Assembly (NCBI GenBank): GCA_038227045.1
Contig: JBBRQD010000037.1
Span: 1-46,750 of the forward strand
DNA: 46,750 nt
Origin: JANXLS01 sp038227045
Lineage (GTDB): Bacteria > Planctomycetota > SZUA-567 > H5-PLA8
Direction: 5' to 3'
Position numbers and translations under genes: made by a program. The number at the start of each line of letters is the position of its first letter. Positions within the stretch are counted from its first letter, which is position 1. This document shows, in pieces, positions 41,193 through 46,750 of this stretch. The notes below the pieces were generated by a model. That model was not told the origin of the DNA, did no database searches, and was given only the letters and a program-made list of their open reading frames with translations.

Positions 41193-43361
41193 TCAGACAG
41201 AGCGCATGACGTGGTACGTCGCGATGATGCCTTCGTCTTTGGGCAGAGGCCGATGCCCGACATACTCGCAATGAAATTCGCTGATTTTTTCCGCTGCCAC
41301 AAGCGCGGCAAATTCCTGGCTGACAAAGACATGGCCGGGGAGCGTGATCGGTTCGAGCCGCGCGGCGCGATTGACATGCTTGCCGGTGTAATTCTCCTTC
41401 TTGCCGAGGACTTTGTCTTCCTTCTTAAACACTGGGCCGGCGTGCAGCGCGATGCGGAAAGTCAGGTCGGGTGGAAGCGACGTGCCGGCGGTCAATTTGT
41501 GCGGACCTTCCACCAGCCGGTCGACGAGATCCAGCGCAAAAAGTCCGGCGGAACGCGCGTCTCTGAAGACCAGATAAATCGCGTCGCCCCAGGTATTTTT
41601 CGTCAGCGGCCGCAGCGATTTCGTCTTGATTCCGCCGATGAGTTTTGCGACGCCGCCAAACACGGTATCGACGAATTCGCAAATCTGCGTTTCGTCGACT
41701 TTGCTGTAATGCTTCACGTCGGCAAAGAGCATGGCTCGAATAATCTGCGGAGGCGGCGTCGGCGATTTTCCGTTCGCACCGGGTTTCGATACGACGCGAT
41801 TCCTCGACTGAATTTTGTGCGTCTCGAGCTTCTTGCGCAAGACGGACTTGATGTCGACGAGGTTGCTTTTTTCGACCTTGATGCCCAGCGATTTCCACAG
41901 TTCGACGTTCGAACTGGTCCCACCCGTCAAGGTGGTCTTTTTTCGGTCCCAGACGGCTAATGGAACGACCGGCATGGCGAGCTTTTTCGAATGCAGAATC
42001 GCAAGGCCTGTCAGGACTTTATTGGCATAGTCGAACGACACGGGCTCGCTTCCGGGAACATGGGCGCCTGTTTCAATCACCTCTTTCACATACGTGTATT
42101 CCTTCACGTGCTTGTCCAACGTCGCGTTTTTCTCTTCCATCAGCTTGTCGAACAGGTCCAGCCACTCCTTGGGGTTGTCCGTGATACTTTCAACGCTGAC
42201 ACGCCGGAATTCGGTTCTGGGAAATGGCAGGACGATATGGAGTTCCTGCCCGTATTTTATCATCGCCTCGGCGAAGAGCAGGTCGCTGCCGCACGTCGCC
42301 GAACAATAGCCGATGCACGGCACATGCTCTTTGACCATGGCGTCGATCGCCGCTCGAACTTCATCGGTAATTTCAGGCGGAAAACGGTGTCCGCCCGCAC
42401 GGCCAGGTGAATCGATCATGTGGCCCGCGAAGATCACGATCTTTGGAATCCGGAACCTCTTCTCAAACGGCGCCATCCCAATCTTCATGAAAAGGCGCAG
42501 CATGCGCGCCTGCCGCCACGTGCTGTAAATGTCTCCCGGGTTGGCTTTGCCCAGCTCTTTCGCTTTGATGTATTCTTCGAGGGCCGTGTCGACATGGCCC
42601 AAAATCATTTGCGCTTCCCCCAACGTCGCGCGCGCCCAGTAATCGTTTGGATTTTCCTTCAACGTTTGCTTGCACACGTCGCGCACGCTTTTCGCGAGAT
42701 GCTCGGATTCGGCCTTTTTTCCCAGAAGCAGCGCCGTTGTCGCCGCGTTGATTCCGCTGTAAATATAGTCCGTCGCAGCGCCGGGCAAATCCAGGAACCT
42801 CCGCTCCGTGCCGGCCCAATCCAACGCGTTCCGGGCCATCTCGAAGGCTTCCAGATAATACGCGTGGGACTTTGCCAGTTCTTCATTTCGTTGCTTTTTG
42901 GCTGAGGTCTGCTGCGAAAAATCCTTATGGGTCCGCCCCAGAAAACAGAGCGTATTGATGGTGATGAGCTTTCTATCGTATAGATTTTTGAGGATTTCGT
43001 TGGCTCCGCGCGCCGAACCGCAGCGGGAAAGAGCCATTGCTTTGTCTTCAAGCAGATGGCTGTTGTCCTGCCAGTATTGCAGATCGTTTTTGGAGAGGGT
43101 ATTGTGTTCATCCTCCCAATGCTTCAGCGCCGTATCGACGACTTCGTAAGCCAGAATCGGCTCGTCTTTTTTCAAAAAACGGCTCGCCAGCTTTTTGTAA
43201 ATCTTAAATATTTTGGAGTCTTTTTTCGCTTCCGGCTTCGAAATATGCTCCCAGATCGCAATCAGCGTCGAGACGTCCAGATCCATGCGGCTGTCCAAAT
43301 TTGCGATACTATTCGCTACTTGAAGAAGGTGACTTTGTGCGCCCACCAACGTATCGCTCAT
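41193..43361 (-). CDS. TPR/TRAFs-binding-SLOG-like-nucleotide cyclase protein
   Basis: The 722-residue product has three parts. Residues 1-300 are helical repeats with a TPR-like core (YWARATLGEAQMILGHVDTA), similar to TRAFs-binding domains. Residues 306-400 (KIVIFAGHMIDSPGRAGGHR and on to IGYCSATCGSDLLFAEAMIK) look like a Rossmann-type SLOG nucleotide-binding domain. Residues 540-715 are a class III adenylate/guanylate cyclase domain: metal Asp548 (LFADVKHYSK) and Asp593 (NTWGDAIYLVF), Lys588, and the transition-state pair Asn664 and Arg668 (HVNRAARLE), so it is probably active. AAGGGA stands eight bases before the ATG at 43361; open frame further upstream overlaps scpB and is not coding. 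The product could be cAMP, cGMP or another cyclic nucleotide. Confidence 0.85.
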   Translation of the reverse strand: MSDTLVGAQSHLLQVANSIANLDSRMDLDVSTLIAIWEHISKPEAKKDSKIFKIYKKLASRFLKKDEPILAYEVVDTALKHWEDEHNTLSKNDLQYWQDNSHLLEDKAMALSRCGSARGANEILKNLYDRKLITINTLCFLGRTHKDFSQQTSAKKQRNEELAKSHAYYLEAFEMARNALDWAGTERRFLDLPGAATDYIYSGINAATTALLLGKKAESEHLAKSVRDVCKQTLKENPNDYWARATLGEAQMILGHVDTALEEYIKAKELGKANPGDIYSTWRQARMLRLFMKIGMAPFEKRFRIPKIVIFAGHMIDSPGRAGGHRFPPEITDEVRAAIDAMVKEHVPCIGYCSATCGSDLLFAEAMIKYGQELHIVLPFPRTEFRRVSVESITDNPKEWLDLFDKLMEEKNATLDKHVKEYTYVKEVIETGAHVPGSEPVSFDYANKVLTGLAILHSKKLAMPVVPLAVWDRKKTTLTGGTSSNVELWKSLGIKVEKSNLVDIKSVLRKKLETHKIQSRNRVVSKPGANGKSPTPPPQIIRAMLFADVKHYSKVDETQICEFVDTVFGGVAKLIGGIKTKSLRPLTKNTWGDAIYLVFRDARSAGLFALDLVDRLVEGPHKLTAGTSLPPDLTFRIALHAGPVFKKEDKVLGKKENYTGKHVNRAARLEPITLPGHVFVSQEFAALVAAEKISEFHCEYVGHRPLPKDEGIIATYHVMRSV

Positions 43362-43453
43362 CGCTGCGTTCCCTTGACGATGTGAAATAAATTCAGGTAC
43401 TGCTAGATAGTGCTGAAAATCGGCCTTCGGCAGCTGACCGTAATTCGTAACGG

Positions 43454-44473
43454 CTACGCGTTTTTGAATTCGCCGGGCTTTGGCAATTCGGCGACATTTT
43501 TCAGGCCGAAGTTCTCGAGAAAATAATCCGTCGTGCCGTACAACAGAGGCTGGCCGAGACCCGTTCCGCGCCCCGAGATCTGGATGAGTTTTTTCTCGAG
43601 CAACAGCCGCAGCACCGGGCCGGCATTGACACCGCGAACGGATTCGACTTCGGCGCGGCCGATGGGCTGCCGGTACGCGATCAACGCGAGCGTTTCGAGC
43701 GCGGCTTGAGTGAGCTTGCGCTGCGACGTCTGCGTCTTCAGACGTTGAATCGCCGGATGAAATTCGGCGCGCGTGACGAACCGGTACGCATTGGCGACCT
43801 CGACCAGATCCCACGGCCGGCGCTCGCGCTCGCCGGTCTCCTTCAACGCTATCAGGACTTTGCGAACCGTGGCGCTGTCGCTGTCCGCCGCGCGCGCCAT
43901 TTCGCGAACCGTGATCGGTTCCATCGCCGCAAACAGCAGCGCTTCGACGATGCGCTCCAGTTCCTTCGGTTCGATCGGCACGTCGCGCGGCGCTTCCGTC
44001 TCTGATGCAACGTCGCCGACGATTTCGTCAAGCCCTTCCGATTTTGGAATGAGCGAAGGATCTTCCGTCGGATCGCGTTCGCCAGGATATTCCTCGCCCG
44101 AATGTTCGGATACGCTCTTTAGTGCATCGCCGCTGCGCGCCGCACTATTCGCGATGGCCGACACCAGGTTTTGCTCGCGTTGGAGCGCCGATTCGAGCGC
44201 CAAATCCGCAGGCGAATCGGGATTGCCCCCGGCGGATTCAGCCGCTTCGCCACCGTCCGACATCGAGCCGATCGCGTTCTCGGATGCGGGCGGAAAATAC
44301 AACGCCGTGTCCGGCAAGTTCCCCGCCGCTCGACTTTCCGAAACGGACTCGTACTGTGGCGGTGGCTCTGAAGCCTCCGCGGCCGGCGTCCCTTCCGCGA
44401 TGTCCGCCTGCGTGGATTTTTTAGCGCGCTTGCGCGGAGCGGGCGGAGTTGGATTGGCGTTCTCGTCGGACAT
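43454..44473 (-). CDS. scpB: Segregation and condensation protein B
   Basis: The 339-residue product ends in the two winged-helix domains of ScpB: ELERIVEALLFAAMEPITVR, then QAALETLALIAYRQPIGRAE and VESVRGVNAGPVLRLLLEKK, followed by GLGQPLLYGTTDYFLENFGL. With ScpA and SMC it forms the condensin complex that compacts and separates chromosomes. The first 165 residues are a low-complexity, Pro/Ala/Glu/Ser-rich extension absent from most ScpB proteins. The ATG at 44473 has GGGA seven bases upstream; a longer frame to 44572 would overlap the aminotransferase gene. No scpA gene is in the window. Confidence 0.9.
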   Translation of the reverse strand: MSDENANPTPPAPRKRAKKSTQADIAEGTPAAEASEPPPQYESVSESRAAGNLPDTALYFPPASENAIGSMSDGGEAAESAGGNPDSPADLALESALQREQNLVSAIANSAARSGDALKSVSEHSGEEYPGERDPTEDPSLIPKSEGLDEIVGDVASETEAPRDVPIEPKELERIVEALLFAAMEPITVREMARAADSDSATVRKVLIALKETGERERRPWDLVEVANAYRFVTRAEFHPAIQRLKTQTSQRKLTQAALETLALIAYRQPIGRAEVESVRGVNAGPVLRLLLEKKLIQISGRGTGLGQPLLYGTTDYFLENFGLKNVAELPKPGEFKNA

Positions 44474-44535
44474 TATGCGATCCCATTTTCGTTGCGGAGG
44501 AGCGAAATGCCGGGCTCTCCGCGGTGAACAAGAGT

Positions 44536-45888
44536 TTAGTCCTGCTTCAGGAACTTGCCAATCCGCGCGCACGCTTCTGCGATGCGAATCTCCGGCTCGA
44601 CCAGCGCGACGCGCACAAATCCTTCGCCTTCCGGCCCGAAACCGCCGCCCGGAAAAAAGCTCACGCCCACGTCTTCAGCGAGCTTTGTACAAAACTCCAC
44701 CGACCCCATCGCGCGGAAGCGTTCCGGCAACGGCTGCCAGGAAAACATCGTCGCGCGATTTTTGATCGTGCGGCCCCAGCCATTCTGTTCCAACCCGGAC
44801 AACAGCGTGTCGCGCCGCCGCTGATACCGCAGCGACTGCGCCTTGATATACCCATCGCCCGTGTCCAGAGCCACCGCCGACGCGACCTGTATCGCCTGAA
44901 AATGTCCGTAATCAAAATACGGCTTGATCTTCGCCAGCGAATCGATCAGCAGCGGATTGCCGGCGAGGAACCCGACGCGCCAGCCGGCCATGCTGTACGG
45001 CTTCGACATCGTGAACATTTCCACGGCGACATCGCGCGCGCCCTTCACCTGCAAAATACTCGGCGCTTTATAGCCGTCGAAGCAATTGTGCCCATAAGCA
45101 AAATCGTTGAGCACCCAGAATTTGAAGTGCCGCGCCATCTTTATTATTTCTTCGAAGAAGGGCAAATCGACGGTGCGCGCGGTCGGGTTGTGCGGAAAAT
45201 TCAGCACCAGAAATTTCGGGCGCGGACGCACCGTTTCGAAGACGCGCTGAATATCGCCGAGCATTTTTACGCCGGGCTGTTCCTCGTCCATGAACACGCC
45301 AATGACCACCGCGCCCGCCACTTGTGGCGCATAAAAATGCGGCGTGTAGGCCGGCGTGGGCACGACGCACGCGTCCTGGGTGCCCAGAATCGCCAGGCAC
45401 AGATGGCTGAACGCATCTTTCGAGCCGATTGAAGCGATCACGTCCTTCATCGGATCGAGCGCGACATTGAAATGGCTGTCGTAATGCCGCGCGAACGCCT
45501 CCTTTAAAGGGCGTATTCCGGTGGCAGGCGCATAGCGGTGGCACGACGGATCGTCGAGCGCTTCCTTAAGCTTCTCGACGACATTCTCCGCAACCGGATC
45601 GACGGGATTGCCCATCCCCAGATCGATGATGTCGATGCCTCTGGCGCGCAACGCGTCGTTGTTGGCATTGATCCGGCTGGCAAGATAAGGCGGAAGCAGT
45701 CCCATGCGCGCGGAGGCAACCGGCGGCATCCCTTCTAAAGTGGCGGCATGAGCCTGAGCCTGCTGGTGTTGGGCGGCCAGTGAACTGGGATGAGTGGTGG
45801 CTGTGGCGGAGCGAGTCGGCATGTCGTGATTTTTCGAATAACCTCGTTCGGGAACGTTCTCTTTATTCTTATCAAGCGGAGTCGACAT
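44536..45888 (-). CDS. PLP-dependent aminotransferase, AlaC-like class I
   Basis: The 450-residue product has a complete fold-type I active site: Asn234 (LNFPHNPTA), Asp262 and Tyr265 (VLNDFAYGHNCF), and PLP-binding Lys296 (FTMSKPYSMAGWRVGFLAGN), with Arg304. DLGMGNPVDPVAENVVEKLK and the SMAGWRVGF motif point to the AlaC (YfdZ) branch, which makes alanine from pyruvate and glutamate; some members act in lysine or methionine metabolism. The first 60 residues are an unusual extension with Gln/His/Ala-rich text (AAQHQQAQAHAATLEG), so the true start could be as far downstream as 45705. A long, structured region upstream is described separately. scpB starts 62 bases beyond its stop. Confidence 0.88.
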   Translation of the reverse strand: MSTPLDKNKENVPERGYSKNHDMPTRSATATTHPSSLAAQHQQAQAHAATLEGMPPVASARMGLLPPYLASRINANNDALRARGIDIIDLGMGNPVDPVAENVVEKLKEALDDPSCHRYAPATGIRPLKEAFARHYDSHFNVALDPMKDVIASIGSKDAFSHLCLAILGTQDACVVPTPAYTPHFYAPQVAGAVVIGVFMDEEQPGVKMLGDIQRVFETVRPRPKFLVLNFPHNPTARTVDLPFFEEIIKMARHFKFWVLNDFAYGHNCFDGYKAPSILQVKGARDVAVEMFTMSKPYSMAGWRVGFLAGNPLLIDSLAKIKPYFDYGHFQAIQVASAVALDTGDGYIKAQSLRYQRRRDTLLSGLEQNGWGRTIKNRATMFSWQPLPERFRAMGSVEFCTKLAEDVGVSFFPGGGFGPEGEGFVRVALVEPEIRIAEACARIGKFLKQD

Positions 45889-45895
45889 CGTAAAT

Positions 45896-46251
45896 CGCTA
45901 GTCCCTTTTATAACGGAGTCGCAAAACGGCAGTTTACACTGGCGAAGCACGCTTTGCCACTTGGAATGAGGGTAAAACAGAAGCCCACCGCTTCTTTATC
46001 GGCAGATTACCGAAGCGTCTTTCCGTTACAAAAGATGCACTAGGCGCATTATTGAGGTGCCGGGCGGGACTTAGTTCCCTTCCGTTTTTGCGCCAGTCAC
46101 AGGGTTTCAACTTCGATTACCGTTACCAATTATGCACCGTGTGCAACATCGCAAATCTATTCACTCTCGAAGCTATATTATGCAGGCTCATTTCAGACTA
46201 CCTCTGGATTTAGACTTAATTTAATATACCCTATTAAAACGCAAATGTCAA
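45896..46251 (-). promoter_or_regulatory. Strong promoter plus structured leader or small RNA upstream of the aminotransferase gene
   Basis: On the minus strand, TTGACA (46251-46246), exactly 17 bases, and TATATT (46228-46223) make the best promoter in the window. About 320 non-coding bases follow before the start at 45888. They contain TGCAC-ACG-GTGCA, GGGA-ACTAAG-TCCC, and two mutually exclusive hairpins. CGCTTC (46017-46012) can pair with GAAGCG (45994-45989). Alternatively AGAAGC (45995-45990) pairs with GCTTCT (45984-45979), followed by GTTTT, like a terminator. This is the layout of an attenuator or riboswitch. No known class is recognised. It could also encode an independent RNA. Confidence 0.5.
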
Positions 46252-46270
46252 TAGAATCATACAATAAATT

Positions 46271-46750
46271 TCAGGACAAGATCCGCGGACGGAATGTTTT
46301 GCGGGCAAGCCATTCAAAACATATCCCAAAAACCGTCAACAGAATAATCGCTACTGCAATGTTCTTGAGGGAATCATCCCAGCCATCGAGCCGGTATCGA
46401 CCCGGTTCCATCAATTCATTTTCGCCCCAGATCTCCGACCGAATGAACGGCCAGCCAAAATATCTGGAGCACGGTCTCTGGGATCTATCGCATGACTCTC
46501 CTGCGATAGGCCAGGCAATCGTCAAATAATTTTTACCATCCCGCTCAAAATCAATGGCCCCTTTGACTGGAAAGATATTGAGGCAAAGGATACCGCCGAA
46601 TAAAAACGCATCTGTCCAGCGACAATCATTCCTCCGGCCGACGACAATTAGATTTCCCGGTTCGCCTGGGCAACGATCGTTGCGCTGAAGCAGGCTTTCT
46701 TTACGATCCAACTTGACCAGCGAAACGGAAGCGAGCTCTGCTGAGGAGCA
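46271..46750 (-). CDS. Partial membrane protein of unknown function (5' end beyond the window)
   Basis: The frame is open from the right edge to the stop at 46271, 159 residues, so the gene begins outside the window. The visible part contains five or six Cys residues (RCPGEPGNLI, CRWTDAF, ESCDRSQRPCSRYFGWPF) and ends with one membrane helix (SLKNIAVAIILLTVFGICFE) and a short basic tail, so it is a type I or tail-anchored membrane protein. No family is recognised. The strong minus-strand promoter 20 bases past its stop points away from it. Confidence 0.55.
   Translation of the reverse strand, partial: CSSAELASVSLVKLDRKESLLQRNDRCPGEPGNLIVVGRRNDCRWTDAFLFGGILCLNIFPVKGAIDFERDGKNYLTIAWPIAGESCDRSQRPCSRYFGWPFIRSEIWGENELMEPGRYRLDGWDDSLKNIAVAIILLTVFGICFEWLARKTFRPRILS

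Noticed and set aside
43362..43814. N-terminal extension of the cyclase protein
   Set aside because: It would overlap scpB, is Arg/Ser-rich with no domain, and a strong ribosome site stands before the ATG at 43361.
45940..46140. Known structural RNA (6S, RNase P, SRP, tmRNA) or tRNA in the right-hand gap
   Set aside because: The hairpins do not fit the conserved sequences of these RNAs that I can recall, and no cloverleaf or CCA end is seen.

Overview
The window is about 46.7 kb of moderately GC-rich, densely coded chromosomal DNA. It has about 40 protein genes on both strands and no rRNA, tRNA, CRISPR array, phage or insertion sequence that I can see. Its contents are a formylglycine-type sulfatase, an L-fuconate dehydratase, a block of pseudopilin genes, a fused PilM-PilN protein, a type III polyketide synthase set, a cytochrome P460-like protein and a membrane Fe-S/cyclic-nucleotide-binding fusion. 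This suggests a Gram-negative, polysaccharide-using bacterium of the Planctomycetota/Verrucomicrobiota/Lentisphaerota group or a neighbour such as Sumerlaeota. That placement is inference from gene content only; no marker gene fixes the phylum.

Layout. 0-8.7 kb: an edge fragment, a secreted sulfatase, a minus-strand set of three (membrane-anchored tyrosine phosphatase, secreted unknown protein, P460-like cytochrome), an ArnT/PMT-like glycosyltransferase, a secreted Ig-like protein and a His-rich membrane protein. 8.9-14.5 kb: seven consecutive prepilin-like genes (G, G, G, H, I, J and G types) closed by a clear intrinsic terminator. 14.6-16.4 kb: two small minus-strand membrane genes, one apparently frameshifted, and a divergent Fe/polyamine-class ABC ATPase. 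The two sides share what looks like a symmetric bidirectional promoter. 16.4-21.7 kb, minus strand: cimA, then a ribbon-helix-helix/PIN toxin-antitoxin pair abutting a U32 peptidase gene. 22.1-27.0 kb: pilMN fusion, a pilO-like gene and a third assembly gene behind a good promoter. 27.0-31.4 kb: Nudix hydrolase, L-fuconate dehydratase, and a convergent sugar ABC ATPase-SDR pair. 31.5-34.2 kb: an 874-residue Fe-S/cNMP-binding membrane protein. 34.4-39.1 kb: an iron-type binding protein, then methyltransferase, FAD oxidoreductase and type III PKS. 39.1-40.7 kb: thioredoxin-like protein and an RbsC-type permease. 40.8-46.7 kb: a small unknown gene, a TPR/SLOG-like/nucleotide-cyclase protein, ScpB, an AlaC-type aminotransferase with a long structured leader, and a partial membrane protein.

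Working together. The pseudopilins and the PilMNO-like block are probably parts of one type II secretion or type IV pilus machine whose ATPase, platform, secretin and prepilin peptidase lie elsewhere. The RbsA-type ATPase, SDR and L-fuconate dehydratase look like uptake and non-phosphorylative catabolism of L-fucose or a similar 6-deoxy sugar; the sulfatase at the left end may act on the same sulfated polymers, but it is 27 kb away. The PKS trio should make a methylated, oxidised or reduced aromatic polyketide, perhaps a lipid or quinone. The cyclase and the cNMP-binding Fe-S protein are two ends of a possible cyclic-nucleotide signalling route, but no link between them is shown. Two dispersed repeat families (a 25-nt palindromic element and a degenerate heptad array) sit in gaps between genes.
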